The translations under genes and the position numbers were made by a program. A DNA stretch of 64,000 nt. Origin: Paenibacillus durus ATCC 35681. Lineage in GTDB: Bacteria; Bacillota; Bacilli; Paenibacillales; Paenibacillaceae. Below are positions 1 to 9,216 of this stretch, in pieces; position 1 is the stretch's first letter; the number at the start of each line of letters is the position of its first letter. The stretch lies in contig NZ_CP011114.1 of NCBI RefSeq assembly GCF_000993825.1, positions 2,790,001 to 2,854,000 of the forward strand. The letters are read 5' to 3'. The notes under the pieces are model-generated. The model searched no databases and was not told the DNA's origin. It saw only the letters and a program-made list of their open reading frames with translations.

Positions 1-1721
1 CATATCTGACCGTTTCCAGCTTGCCCGATTTGCGGGTCAGCTTATACAGCGGAGGCTGAGCGATATATACCTTGCCTGCATCGATCAGCGGCTTCATGTA
101 CCGGTAGAAGAACGTCAGCAGCAGCACCTGAATATGCGCGCCGTCCGTATCCGCGTCGGTCATGATGATGATTTTGGAATAATTGCAGTCTTCGACTGTG
201 AAATCCGAGCCGATTCCTGCGCCAATGGCATTAATGATGGCCCGGTATTCGTCGTTCTTCAGTATTTCCGGCAATTTAGCCTTCTCGGGATTCATCGGCT
301 TGCCCTTGAGGGGCAGAATCGCCTGAATCTTGGAATCGCGCCCTTGCTTCGCTGAGCCGCCTGCGGAATCGCCTTCCACAATGAACAGCTCGGTGCGGGA
401 AAAGTCTTTGGATTGCGCAGGCGTCAGCTTGCCGCCCAGATTGGAACCTTCGCTGCGCTTCTTGCCGCTGCGTATTTCATCCCGCGCTTTGCGGGCTGCT
501 TCACGCGCTTTGGCCGCCTGGATGGATTTCCTCAGCAGACTCTGCGCCACCTGCGGATTTTCTTCAAGAAAGCGCTGCATATTCTCGGAGACGATAAAAT
601 CAACCGTGCTTCTCGCCGAGGCGCTGCCGAGCTGGTCCTTGGTCTGGCCGACGAATTCGACCTCGGACATTTTGATGCTGATGACCGCCATCATGCCCTC
701 GCGCAGGTCGCTGCCATCCAGGTTCTTATCTTTCTCTTTCAGCAGCCCCGTGCGCCGGGCGTAATCATTCATGACGCGCGTATACGCCGTCTTGAATCCG
801 GTCTCGTGTGTACCGCCGCTGCGGGTCGGAATCGAGTTCACGAACGATGCGATCGTTTCGGTAAAGCCGCCATTGTACTGAATCGCGACCTCTACCTCGA
901 TCTCGTCCTTCTCGGCGCTGAAATGGATGACGTCATGCAGCACATCCTTGCCATCGTTCAGATAGCGCACAAATTCGCTGGCTCCGCCCTCATAATAATA
1001 CTCGTCCTGGCGTCCGCCCCGCTCGTCCGTCAGGGTGATGCGCAGTCCGGAGTTGAGGAATGCGATCTCCTGAAGCCGTTCAGCAAGCGTATCATAGTTC
1101 AGGGAGATGCCTCCCTGGAACACGCGAATATCCGGCTTGAATGAGATCTTCGAGCCGGTCTTGTTCGTATTGCCCAATATCTCAAGACCTGTAACGGGTT
1201 CTCCGACATGTTCTTTACCGTCTTTACCGACCCAATATTCAAAGCGCTGGCGGTGTATTTTACCTTCCCGGTAAATCTCAACCTCAAGCCATTCCGACAG
1301 AGCGTTCGTCACCGAAGCGCCGACGCCGTGCAGACCGCCCGATTTCTTGTATCCCGAGCCTCCGAACTTTCCGCCGGCATGCAGGATGGTGAATACGACC
1401 TGCGGCGTCGGAACACCCGTCTTGTGCATACCTGTCGGAATTCCCCGGCCGTTGTCGGTGACAGTCACCGAGCCATCTTTACGCAGCACGATATCGATTT
1501 TTGTGCAATACTTCGCCAGATGCTCATCCACTGCATTATCTACGATTTCCCATACCAAATGGTGCAGTCCCGAGGAACTCGTACTGCCGATATACATGCC
1601 GGGCCGTTTGCGAACCGCAACCAGACCTTCAAGCACCTGAATGTCGTCAGCATCGTATCCAGTCCGGTCTGCTGCGCCGTTCTTTGAGATTTCAGCGAAC
1701 ATATCGACCTGTTCGGACATT
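1..1721 (-). CDS. parE: DNA topoisomerase IV subunit B (ParE), 5' part, truncated by window edge
   Basis: ATPase subunit of topoisomerase IV, which with ParC decatenates daughter chromosomes. About 573 codons are visible; the C-terminus lies beyond position 1. The N-terminal GHKL ATPase shows EIVDNAVDEH, DNGRGIP and GLHGVGASVTNAL. The middle transducer region is intact, and the TOPRIM part shows VEGDSAGGSAKQGRD and the metal-binding DADTDGAH. DADTDGAHIQVLLLTF is the ParE form; GyrB normally reads DADVDGAHIRTLLLTF, so ParE is preferred. The start is ATG at 1721, preceded by a GAAGGGGG ribosome site. An overlapping ATG at 1725 is out of frame. ParC would be expected downstream, to the left of the window. 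Confidence 0.95.
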
Positions 1722-1785
1722 CATGTTCCCCCTTCTCTTCTCTAATCCCAAAATGCAAACAAATGTTTTGGTTACTTTGTACATT

Positions 1786-2775
1786 CTAATTCAAAATATC
1801 CCTTTTCGTAAAGACGGCGAATGAAATGATTACAGACACGATCCCCCAAATGCTTAGAACCGCAATAGAAAAAGGCAGTGACATCCCTTCAATCGGCGCC
1901 GGAGAACCGGACAAATAATTGGTTAGGCCCAGGTTAACCATGAACAGGTACTTGGCCGAAGTCCAAGCCGATGCCATGTTGGTAAGGATTGTGCCGGCGA
2001 TCAGCGCGGCCATCATGACGACGATGCTCGCCGCCGTACTGCGGAACAGCACCGAAACCATAAAGGCCAAGAGGGCGACAACTACGCTGACAAACCAAAT
2101 GAGACCGGTCTGCATCAGCATATATTCCCACTGCGGCACCGAATGAACCGCGGACATATCGACCGAGTCGCCGCTTAGCTGAAAGCCGGTGAAGACCGGC
2201 GCGTTAAAGCCGCTGTACCCGAAGGCCAGTCCAGATATAAGGTAGCTTACCAGAAAGGCTGATACAATAATCAGAGACACAAACATCAGCAGCGCGATCA
2301 ATTTGCTCATGAGCACCTTCCAGCGCTTAACGGGCCGGGTCAGCAGCATTTTAATAGTTCCCGTCGTGCGTTCTCCGGATACAATATCGGAAGCGACCGC
2401 CATGATCATGAGCGGGATGAACAATGAAATCGAGTTGTCCAAAAATTCACGGGTAAAGGTCACGCCGCTGGGCTCGTTCGGATTCACATTATGATCGAGA
2501 TAATACTGCATTTGCTGGATAAAAACTCGCCGGTACGTCTTCCACTCCTCCGGAATCCGGCTGCTGCTGAGCGAATTTTCGTTATCGGTAATCTGCTGCT
2601 GCAATTCCAGCCGCCAATCGGAACTGAACTTCGCCCTGTTTCGTTCCGCGGAACGCATCTGGGCATAGGTGAACATCGGAACAAGCACGGCCAGAATAAG
2701 CAAAATGACGTAAAAGCGTTTCTTCTTGATTATTTTCATGCACTCATTGCGGATGAGCGGCAGCAGGCTATTCAA
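1786..2775 (-). CDS. ABC-2 type transporter permease
   Basis: Membrane subunit of an exporter, translationally coupled to the ATPase gene before it. About 329 residues with one N-terminal membrane segment (KKKRFYVILLILAVLVPMF), an extracytoplasmic stretch of roughly 100 residues, then five further hydrophobic segments, as in ABC-2 permeases of the NatB/BcrB type. SGERTTGTIKMLLTRPVKRW is the conserved cytoplasmic loop of this family. The start is chosen as TTG at 2775, because GGAGG lies 8 bases before it; the upstream GTG at 2784 abuts that same site and would have none of its own. The gene overlaps the ATPase stop by 8 bases. Substrate unknown. Confidence 0.85.
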   Translation of the reverse strand: MNSLLPLIRNECMKIIKKKRFYVILLILAVLVPMFTYAQMRSAERNRAKFSSDWRLELQQQITDNENSLSSSRIPEEWKTYRRVFIQQMQYYLDHNVNPNEPSGVTFTREFLDNSISLFIPLMIMAVASDIVSGERTTGTIKMLLTRPVKRWKVLMSKLIALLMFVSLIIVSAFLVSYLISGLAFGYSGFNAPVFTGFQLSGDSVDMSAVHSVPQWEYMLMQTGLIWFVSVVVALLAFMVSVLFRSTAASIVVMMAALIAGTILTNMASAWTSAKYLFMVNLGLTNYLSGSPAPIEGMSLPFSIAVLSIWGIVSVIISFAVFTKRDILN

Positions 2776-3751
2776 TTGTCTCACCCTCCGTCAGTTTCAA
2801 GAATAGCTGTTCCAGTGTCGGGTTGATTTTATGCACGGCTCTGACCTCGACTCCCGAGGCGACGAGCGCCGCGACAGTATCCGGGACGGCATCGTCATCC
2901 ATAATTGTTACTGCGGACCCGGTTCGCATATTCGCCATCAGCGTGTCGTCCAGTTCAAGTTCGGCAGGATCGACAAGCCGGATTCCCGCTCTTAATTCCA
3001 GCAGGGCGATGCCCTGTTCGTAAGGCTCCAGTTCCCACAGCACATAAGGCGAATTGCGGGCGACAAGTTCATTCACGCCGCCAACGGCCAGTACGCGCCC
3101 TCTGCTGATGATAGCGACGCGGTCGCAGAGCAGTTGAATTTCGCTCAGCAGATGGCTGGATACGAACACCGCCATTCCCTCATCAGCGAGTCTGCGGATG
3201 AATTCGCGCATTTCCTTGATGCCCTTGGGATCGAGACCATTCGTCGGCTCGTCCAGAATGAGCAGCCGGGGGCGTCCGAGCAGCGCCTGTGCGATCCCTA
3301 GACGCTGGCGCATACCAAGCGAGTATGTTCTCACCTTATCATGTATACGCTGGTCAAGCCGGACGGTTCGGGCAACTTCGGCGATCCGCGCCTCGTCCAC
3401 TCCCGGCTGCATGCGGGCGAAATGCTGCAAATTCTCCCAGCCGGTCAAATATGAATAGACTTCAGGATTTTCGACGATGGAGCCGACATACTGCAGCGCC
3501 TTTTCGGGCTGTTTGTTAACATTATAGCCGCATACGGTAATGGAACCTTCGCTTGGCCGTATCAAATCGACAAGCATGCGGATTGTCGTCGTCTTGCCCG
3601 CTCCGTTAGGGCCGAGAAAGCCGAAAATCTCCCCTTCCCGGACGTCAAAGGTAACGTTGTCGATGATCCATTTTCTTCCTATTCTTTTGCGGACGCCGTC
3701 AACGGATAAGACGACGGCTCCGGCACTGCTTTCGTTGTCATGCGTGATCAT
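2768..3751 (-). CDS. ABC transporter ATP-binding protein (BcrA/NatA type)
   Basis: Energises the adjacent ABC-2 permease, probably as a drug, peptide or lipid exporter. Walker A is GPNGAGKTTT, the signature YSLGMRQRLGIAQALL, Walker B LLILDEPTNGLDP and the H-loop VSSHLLSE. The C-terminal extension of about 100 residues after the nucleotide-binding domain is usual in BcrA-like proteins. The ATG at 3751 has AAAGAGGTG six bases upstream; a GTG at 3760 falls inside that ribosome site and was rejected. It lies 18 bases after the SGNH hydrolase gene, suggesting a three-gene operon. No bacitracin-type sensor kinase is nearby, so a bacitracin role is not implied. Confidence 0.9.
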   Translation of the reverse strand: MITHDNESSAGAVVLSVDGVRKRIGRKWIIDNVTFDVREGEIFGFLGPNGAGKTTTIRMLVDLIRPSEGSITVCGYNVNKQPEKALQYVGSIVENPEVYSYLTGWENLQHFARMQPGVDEARIAEVARTVRLDQRIHDKVRTYSLGMRQRLGIAQALLGRPRLLILDEPTNGLDPKGIKEMREFIRRLADEGMAVFVSSHLLSEIQLLCDRVAIISRGRVLAVGGVNELVARNSPYVLWELEPYEQGIALLELRAGIRLVDPAELELDDTLMANMRTGSAVTIMDDDAVPDTVAALVASGVEVRAVHKINPTLEQLFLKLTEGETIE

Positions 3752-3769
3752 GCATTCCACCTCTTTCCT

Positions 3770-4705
3770 CTACCTTACCGCCTGAACAATCCGGTCCGCC
3801 ATCCGCTGATACCCACCGCTATTCGGATGAAAATGGTCGCTGGACAAATATTTACCGAGATGGCCGTTAAACAAATCAAGAGTCGGGACAAGTGTCATGC
3901 CGGTATTGCGGTTAATGATATCCATTGCCGCATTATTCCAAGACGTTACCGCCTGATTACCCGGAATAAGCATCTCTCGAAGATCCCCGAAAGGATTATA
4001 CAGCCCGATATAGTAAATTCGCGCCTGCGGATTAATCTCGGATATCGTGCTTAGAATTTCCTCCAGCCGTTTCGAGGCGCCGGGAAGACTCCTGAGCAGC
4101 TGCTCAGGAGTCAAGTCCGTTAACGCAGCGTTCTCCGAGGAACCGCTGCCGGGAACCGCAGCGCTTCCCGCAGCGGCACCCTTGCTCCCGCCGGAACCCG
4201 CTTGAACTTCTGCTGACCCTGACGCGGCTTTCCTGCTCGCATCCGTTCTTCCCTCTGTTTCGTTCAGCATGCGCTGCGCTCCCTGAAACAGATCATTGCC
4301 GCCAATCGAAACAAAAATAATATTGGCCTGGCGGAGGACATACTGTACGCCTTCTTCCTTCAGCTTGTCCCGCAGCCCGGTTGTTGTCAGGCCGTTAATG
4401 CCGAGGTTCCCGATGAGCTCGGTCTTCGTTCCGTCCGCAGACAAGCCTGCCACGGCCCGCCGCACAAAGCCCTCGCCCGTATTATCTCCTGTACCCTTGG
4501 CCAGCGAATCACCAACAGCCGCGACCTTAAGGATGCCTGATTCTTCGGCAGGAGCCGCCGTATTCTGAGGAGCTTCAACGGAGTAGCTGGTTCCCCGGGG
4601 AGACATAATATCTCTAGCCGCATAAATGAAACCGATGACCAGCAGCAGCGTGGCCGCAATGGACACAAAGCTCAGACCCCGCCAGGTCCATTTGAAATCG
4701 TTCAA
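3770..4705 (-). CDS. Membrane-anchored SGNH/GDSL-family hydrolase
   Basis: Probable serine esterase or acyl-hydrolase outside the membrane. An N-terminal membrane segment (LSFVSIAATLLLVIGFIYA) is followed by the SGNH blocks: VGDSLAKG (nucleophile Ser), NLGINGLTT (Gly), SIGGND (Asn) and SSDHFHPNSGGY (catalytic Asp/His). A Ser/Gly/Ala-rich low-complexity insert lies between blocks III and V. The start is set to TTG at 4705, with GGGAGG seven bases upstream; a GTG at 4720 overlaps the same ribosome site. The gene leads directly into the ABC exporter, so the hydrolase may act on the exported or an envelope substrate (inference). Substrate cannot be read from sequence. Confidence 0.8.
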   Translation of the reverse strand: MNDFKWTWRGLSFVSIAATLLLVIGFIYAARDIMSPRGTSYSVEAPQNTAAPAEESGILKVAAVGDSLAKGTGDNTGEGFVRRAVAGLSADGTKTELIGNLGINGLTTTGLRDKLKEEGVQYVLRQANIIFVSIGGNDLFQGAQRMLNETEGRTDASRKAASGSAEVQAGSGGSKGAAAGSAAVPGSGSSENAALTDLTPEQLLRSLPGASKRLEEILSTISEINPQARIYYIGLYNPFGDLREMLIPGNQAVTSWNNAAMDIINRNTGMTLVPTLDLFNGHLGKYLSSDHFHPNSGGYQRMADRIVQAVR

Positions 4706-4841
4706 ACCTATCCCTCCCACCCGTTCGATAACATGTGCTGTATTTAAACATAATTCTTCTATCCTTATTTTGCAAATGTACTGAATTTTAGAGAATTATG
4801 AGAGAATAAAATTAGTGTAAAAAAAATATTAAAAAAAAAGC

Positions 4842-4870
4842 TTGCATAACTCTATGATCAGAGTTATAAT
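4842..4870 (+). promoter_or_regulatory. Sigma-A promoter of the tRNA-Lys gene
   Basis: TTGCAT (4842-4847) and TATAAT (4865-4870) are separated by exactly 17 bases and sit 24 bases before the mature tRNA 5' end. The upstream 30 bases are very A-rich and resemble an UP element, as expected for a stable RNA gene. Confidence 0.85.
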
Positions 4871-4893
4871 ATTTTTCGTTGATCCATATTCAC

Positions 4894-4966
4894 GGGTTAT
4901 TAGCTTAGCTGGTAGAGCAGCCGACTCTTAATCGGCAGGTCGCAGGTTCGACCCCTGCATAACCCA
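4894..4966 (+). tRNA. tRNA-Lys (anticodon CTT)
   Basis: A 73-base cloverleaf. The acceptor stem GGGTTAT/ATAACCC is perfect, the D arm is GCTT/GAGC, the anticodon stem GCCGA/TCGGC encloses loop CTCTTAA with anticodon CTT (reads AAG), and the T arm is GCAGG TTCGACC CCTGC. The discriminator base is A and the CCA end is not encoded, so CCA must be added (cca lies at the far end of this window). It is a single gene with its own promoter and terminator. Confidence 0.97.
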
Positions 4967-4970
4967 TATT

Positions 4971-5009
4971 AAAGAAGCACGGGAATCTCCCGTGCTTCTT
5001 TTCATTTTT
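4971..5009 (+). terminator. Rho-independent terminator of tRNA-Lys
   Basis: A 14-bp perfect stem (4971-4984 with 4988-5001) with a three-base loop, followed by a T-rich run. It begins 5 bases after the tRNA. Confidence 0.9.
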
Positions 5010-5010
5010 C

Positions 5011-5056
5011 AAACAAAGAAAGACCGCCCTTCTTCTTAAGTGGAAGAAAGGCGGTC
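5011..5056 (-). terminator. Terminator of the CAP-domain gene
   Basis: Read on the minus strand, GACCGCC and a pyrimidine/purine extension pair with GGCGGTC, followed by TTTCTTTGTTTG. It lies 30 bases beyond the stop codon of the CAP-domain gene. Confidence 0.75.
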
Positions 5057-5085
5057 TCTCGTTGTAATGCGGTAACCCGAATGTA

Positions 5086-5841
5086 TTATTTTCCGATAAA
5101 CTCCTGAGCCCAATAGTAATTGTCAAAGCCCACTCCGATATAGTTGAAATTTTTGTTCAGAATGTTGGCTTTGTGTCCCGGGCTGTTCATCCAGGCGTTC
5201 ATGACTTCTTCCGGCGTACGCTGGCCTTTTGCGATATTCTCGCCGGCATAGTTATAAGTAACGCCAAAAGAGGACATCATATCAAACGGCGAGCCGTACG
5301 TAGGGGACGTATGATCGAAATAATTGTTGCTGCGCATATCCGTCGCTTTGGCCGCCGCGACCTTGTTCAGGCTGTCAAGAGCTTTCAGCGGCGCAAGACC
5401 GGCTTTGGCGCGTTCCTGGTTCACCAAGTCCACTACTTGATTGACAAATGAGGATTTGTCAGTCTGGGCAGCCTCAGGAGCTTTTTGCGCCGGTGGCGCA
5501 GGCTTGGGCGCTGGGGCTGGCGGTGCTGCCGGTTTTGTTACGGCCGGCTTTTCCGCCGGGGCTGCTACCGGCTTAGTCTCGACCGGCTTTGCCTCTGGCG
5601 CTGGTGCCGGCTTAGCCTCAGCAGAATTGGGACAATTACCGCCTGTTGTACCTGTCAGATCAGACGGGATTGATTTACCATAACTTTGCTGTAAATATTG
5701 CATCAGCTGTTCAAAGCTGATTCCATTCTGGTCTGTCACCTGCGCCGAAGCCGCATGTGCTTGCGATGGTATGGATATGCCAAGCGCCATTACCGCCGCT
5801 ACGCTTCCGCTTAATAGTGCTTTTACGATGTTGCTCTTCAT
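5086..5841 (-). CDS. Secreted CAP-domain (YkwD-like) protein
   Basis: A 251-residue exported protein. The signal peptide is residues 1-30, with AHA before the likely cleavage site. A short region with one cysteine (GNCPNS) follows, then a Pro/Ala/Lys/Glu-rich linker (about 75-125) that probably spans the wall. Residues 130-251 are the CAP domain (SCP/PR1, allergen V5 family), with VNQERAKAGLAPL, the metal-ligand motifs YFDHTSP and AGENIAKG, and NSPGHKANILN. Bacterial CAP proteins are common on spores and walls but few have known substrates. The ribosome site AAGGAGA supports the ATG. It is monocistronic, with its own terminator. Palindromic TTACAA/TTGTAA sequence lies about 65 bases upstream. 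Confidence 0.9.
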   Translation of the reverse strand: MKSNIVKALLSGSVAAVMALGISIPSQAHAASAQVTDQNGISFEQLMQYLQQSYGKSIPSDLTGTTGGNCPNSAEAKPAPAPEAKPVETKPVAAPAEKPAVTKPAAPPAPAPKPAPPAQKAPEAAQTDKSSFVNQVVDLVNQERAKAGLAPLKALDSLNKVAAAKATDMRSNNYFDHTSPTYGSPFDMMSSFGVTYNYAGENIAKGQRTPEEVMNAWMNSPGHKANILNKNFNYIGVGFDNYYWAQEFIGK

Positions 5842-6004
5842 TCCGCCATCTCCTTTTCTTGTTGTGTGTCTATGCCGTATTAAGAGAATAGCGGCAAAGA
5901 TTACAAAGTTGTAATATGTTCCTTGGACATTGTAACATACTACTTCCCCGTTTTGTGACGTTAATTTCTGCCAACTTCGGTATCTTTGTAATCTTCCTAT
6001 CGGC

Positions 6005-6042
6005 GTCGTGAACCTTTATCTTTGTCGTGAACCTTTATCTTT
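6005..6042. repeat. Two-copy 19-bp tandem repeat
   Basis: GTCGTGAACCTTTATCTTT occurs at 6005-6023 and again, identical, at 6024-6042. The second copy reaches into the stop codon of the WG-repeat gene. It is probably a recent slippage duplication. Confidence 0.9.
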
Positions 6043-7993
6043 AATGAAAAGACCGCCAGAACGCCCCCTCGGTGTTGATCAGGCCCATAATCTCCGCAAA
6101 GGGAATACGGAAGGTTGGGAAGCCTGCGGCGTAAGGAGCAATCTCGTAAGGAGCGAAGTAAAGATAGAGCGCCTCACCATCGACGTAGAACGGCTGATCG
6201 GGAGCAATGCCCTTGAAGGCGCCTGGAAATACATACGAATATTGGGGATCATGTTCGATCTGCCGGGCTACAATTTCGCTGAGCCTATCCGTGTAGTTGA
6301 TCGCTGGCTTGAACAAATCTTTTAGCTCATAGAATTTGCCGGACCGCAAATCGATGGGCGTAAAAATACGGGTAGGCATTCCATGAGCGGCCCCATAGGG
6401 GAAGCGGTAACCGTCTAGCTCCAGCTGCAGCAGATTTTTACGAAAAAAGGAGACTGAAAAATCACCGGTGTAGCTGTAATCCCGCTGGTCTTCAGGAATA
6501 ACCTCATTGACAAGCGAAAGCTCTTTCAGTCTGTCATTGACCCGGGCGGACACGCGGGGATCGGAAAATCCCAGTACATACGGGTAGTAAACGAGATAAT
6601 TGATGTCCGGTTTAAACTTCCGCTCTTCCACGCCGTAAGGAGGCCTGAGGGGTATGAGCGTATTTTCCTTCCACACCTGTTTTCCGTTCCGGTCATAATA
6701 ACTAGTGCGCTGGTCCACATCCGCCCTGATCAGTCTTCCGCTGAATGAAAGGGTGCCCGAGCCCGGGACGACCGGCGGCTGTGCTGCCCGGTTTCCGCTT
6801 CGGTCGATGAAATAAGTCTCATGTTCATCATATACGGAGGCGAGTCCCTCACTGTAATTGTTCACTCCGCGCAGCGGATGGGTGGCAAGTATCCGGCCGG
6901 TTACAGCATCGGCTATGGTATACGAGGAGCCCCGGAACGGTTCAGCCGGCTTCAGAGGTGTCCCGAGCGCGACGCGGTTCTCCCCGAGCTGCTGGATGTA
7001 CTCGTAACTAGGCTGAATGACAAACGTCCCGTGCTTATCGATCAAGCCATAGGCGTTCTTATAGTTCTCCGCTATGTTAACGACTGCTCTGCCTTCCGAA
7101 AAAGGCAGAGCAGTCGTAAACTGCGGCTTAATGACCGGCTTTCCTTCCTCATCGATGTATCCGTACCTGCCGTTCTCCTCCGCCTGATAGGCAAGCAGGC
7201 CGTCTCCCGGATTACCTACAAAAGGGTAATGGTACGTGTGCAGGACTTCGCCTTTTTTCCCGATTAATGCAAATTCTCCCGCCTGGACCTTAACCAGCGC
7301 CCTTCCATCCTTAAAGTCTGACGCATCCTCGTATTGGGCGGGAATGGCTTCCCGGGCGTCACGGTCCAAATAGCCGTATTTGGATTTGCCTTCCGTCTGG
7401 TTGTAAAACAGCGCACGCCCTTCGTGCAGGGAGTTCAGATAGTCGTATCTGCGTCCCGTTAACGGCTTTCCTTTTTCATCAATGAGAAAATAACCCCTGG
7501 TGTCGCTCGCAACCGCGCGTCCTTCTTCAAAAGGGCCGATAAACGCGTACACAGGCTTAACCACTTCTTTGCCCGCTGTATTGATTAAGCCGCTGTGACC
7601 CTCGGTTTGAATGACGGCAAGCCCGTTCTCCTGAAATTCTTCGGCATAGTCGAAGCGGGGTTCAATCACCGTACGGCCGTTGTCGCCGATATATCCCCAG
7701 AGCACCCCTTCTTTAAGCCTGAACGGCGCCGGGTGAAGGGAAATGGCCCGCAATTCGGCTTCGGCTTGAAATTCATCCCCCCCGGTCACATCAGCCTCAC
7801 CGCTATGGATATCGATCCGGTACCAGCCAGGTTCAGACGGCACAACCGCATAGGCAATCTCCGGGTTCCGGGTATCCTGCGCCGGCTGGGAAATACGCTC
7901 ATTCCATCCGCTGCCGTCCCATTTCCAAACTTCCGCCGTCCTCCATGTATTCTTCTTTGCTTCTCCCGTACCGCTTAGATCGATTTTCAACAT
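6041..7993 (-). CDS. WG-repeat protein with C-terminal DUF3298-like domain
   Basis: 650 residues. The first 110 form a divergent N-terminal domain with no signal peptide. At least six WG-type beta repeats of 40-60 residues follow, each with the pattern GxID(E/K)xGKxVIxPxF and a later F(x)EGRA. The last 200 residues contain YYPYVLGF, YGAAHGMP and LYFAPYEIAPYAAGFP, which match the DUF3298-type module (also found after DUF4163 in PdaC-like proteins). No catalytic residues are obvious. WG repeats often serve as binding scaffolds. The ATG follows AGGGGGA. The lack of an export signal is odd, because DUF3298 proteins are usually extracytoplasmic. Function unknown. Confidence 0.85.
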   Translation of the reverse strand: MLKIDLSGTGEAKKNTWRTAEVWKWDGSGWNERISQPAQDTRNPEIAYAVVPSEPGWYRIDIHSGEADVTGGDEFQAEAELRAISLHPAPFRLKEGVLWGYIGDNGRTVIEPRFDYAEEFQENGLAVIQTEGHSGLINTAGKEVVKPVYAFIGPFEEGRAVASDTRGYFLIDEKGKPLTGRRYDYLNSLHEGRALFYNQTEGKSKYGYLDRDAREAIPAQYEDASDFKDGRALVKVQAGEFALIGKKGEVLHTYHYPFVGNPGDGLLAYQAEENGRYGYIDEEGKPVIKPQFTTALPFSEGRAVVNIAENYKNAYGLIDKHGTFVIQPSYEYIQQLGENRVALGTPLKPAEPFRGSSYTIADAVTGRILATHPLRGVNNYSEGLASVYDEHETYFIDRSGNRAAQPPVVPGSGTLSFSGRLIRADVDQRTSYYDRNGKQVWKENTLIPLRPPYGVEERKFKPDINYLVYYPYVLGFSDPRVSARVNDRLKELSLVNEVIPEDQRDYSYTGDFSVSFFRKNLLQLELDGYRFPYGAAHGMPTRIFTPIDLRSGKFYELKDLFKPAINYTDRLSEIVARQIEHDPQYSYVFPGAFKGIAPDQPFYVDGEALYLYFAPYEIAPYAAGFPTFRIPFAEIMGLINTEGAFWRSFH

Positions 7994-8062
7994 ATTCCGC
8001 TCCCCCTGACATAAGGCGTTTGCCTATAGAATATGGGATATCCGCCCATTTTGTGAGGACTG

Positions 8063-8097
8063 ACGACGAAAAGCCGCCCCCAGGGCGGCGAAAAAAA
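8063..8097 (-). terminator. Bidirectional terminator after the mgl operon
   Basis: A perfect 7-bp GC stem (GCCGCCC with GGGCGGC, loop CCA) at 8073-8089. On the minus strand it is followed by TTTTCGTC, and on the plus strand it has a run of A. It lies about 90 bases beyond the mglC stop. Confidence 0.7.
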
Positions 8098-8178
8098 TTC
8101 CGACGGTCCAAGGAAGCGGCTTGGCTAACGTGGTATTGAACGATTTGTTAATCAACTGCCTGTTAATGGACCGCCCGC

Positions 8179-9186
8179 TTATTTCTTCGCGGAGTATTTC
8201 CGCATGTCGAAGGCAACCGCGGCCACGATGATAAGGCCCTTGATAATGAGCTGCCAGTAAGGGCTGACGCCGATAAAGGTCAGGCCGTAGTTGATCAGGG
8301 TGAAAATGACGACGCCGACCAACACACCGGGCACCGTGCCGATGCCGCCTGTGGTGGATACGCCGCCGACGACGCAGGCCGCGATGGCGTCAAGTTCGTA
8401 CATATTGCCGTAGTTGTTCGTCGCGCCGCCCGTTCTGGCGGCTTCCAGCACACCGGCAAGACCGTACAGGGCGCCGGCGATAGCGTAAAGATACATCAGG
8501 TTCTTGGCAACATTGATGCCGGATACTTTGGCCGCCTGCATATTGCCGCCGATGGCGTACATGTTCTTGCCGAGCTTCGTTTTGTTGAAGACGACCCAGA
8601 CAATGACCGCTACGATGAGGGCGATAATGACGATATATGGAATGGAATACTGTCCATTGCCGATAAAGCCGGAGCCTATATTGGTGAAATCGGGACGCAG
8701 GCCGCCGATCGGCTGGGATTGGTTCGGTTTCATATCAAAATACAAGGAGTTGATACCGTATACCATAACCATCGTGCCGAGCGTCGCGATAAAAGGCGGA
8801 ACATTGAGCCTGGAGACGATCAAGCCGTTGATCAGACCGCATAACAGACCGGCCAGAATGGCGACGATAATCGGAACGATGAGCCACATTTGCGGCAGAT
8901 CCGGGAAGAAACGGCGCGAATAATCCGGGATTTGCAGCATTGAGGCGGAAATAACCGCAGTCAGGCCCACGACACGCCCTGCGGACAAGTCCGTTCCGGC
9001 CGTGATCAGAATAAAGGCGACGCCCAGGGCGATAATGACCCGTGTGGACGATTGAATCAGAATATCGCGGAGCGTATTGACCGACATGAAGCTCGGCTCG
9101 TACACGGCGATACCGAGAATCAGGACAACGAGTACGAGATAGATGGCATTTTGGGTAATAAAGCTTTGCGCTTTTTTGGCGTTCAT
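8179..9186 (-). CDS. mglC: Galactose/methylgalactoside ABC transporter permease
   Basis: Membrane subunit of a CUT2-type sugar importer. 335 residues, with about ten hydrophobic segments starting at residue 13. The family's DLSAGRVVGLTAVISASML segment is present, as are GLINGLIVSRLNVPPFIATLGTM and the C-terminal ACVVGGVSTTGGIGTVPGVLVG. Length and motifs match MglC/RbsC, and MglC is chosen because the binding protein upstream is MglB-like. GAGGAGG lies ahead of the ATG. It is the third gene of mglB-mglA-mglC, 30 bases after mglA. Confidence 0.93.
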   Translation of the reverse strand: MNAKKAQSFITQNAIYLVLVVLILGIAVYEPSFMSVNTLRDILIQSSTRVIIALGVAFILITAGTDLSAGRVVGLTAVISASMLQIPDYSRRFFPDLPQMWLIVPIIVAILAGLLCGLINGLIVSRLNVPPFIATLGTMVMVYGINSLYFDMKPNQSQPIGGLRPDFTNIGSGFIGNGQYSIPYIVIIALIVAVIVWVVFNKTKLGKNMYAIGGNMQAAKVSGINVAKNLMYLYAIAGALYGLAGVLEAARTGGATNNYGNMYELDAIAACVVGGVSTTGGIGTVPGVLVGVVIFTLINYGLTFIGVSPYWQLIIKGLIIVAAVAFDMRKYSAKK

Positions 9187-9216
9187 TCGATTTTCCTCCT
9201 CATAGATGGTCCTGAA

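Noticed and set aside
413..1144. 243-codon plus-strand frame and neighbours antisense to parE
   Set aside because: Antisense shadows; the minus-strand frame carries all topoisomerase motifs without interruption.
4905..5126. 73-codon minus-strand frame ending MGYAGVEPATCRLRVGCSTS
   Set aside because: It is the antisense of the tRNA-Lys gene and its terminator. This peptide is a familiar false product of tRNA genes.
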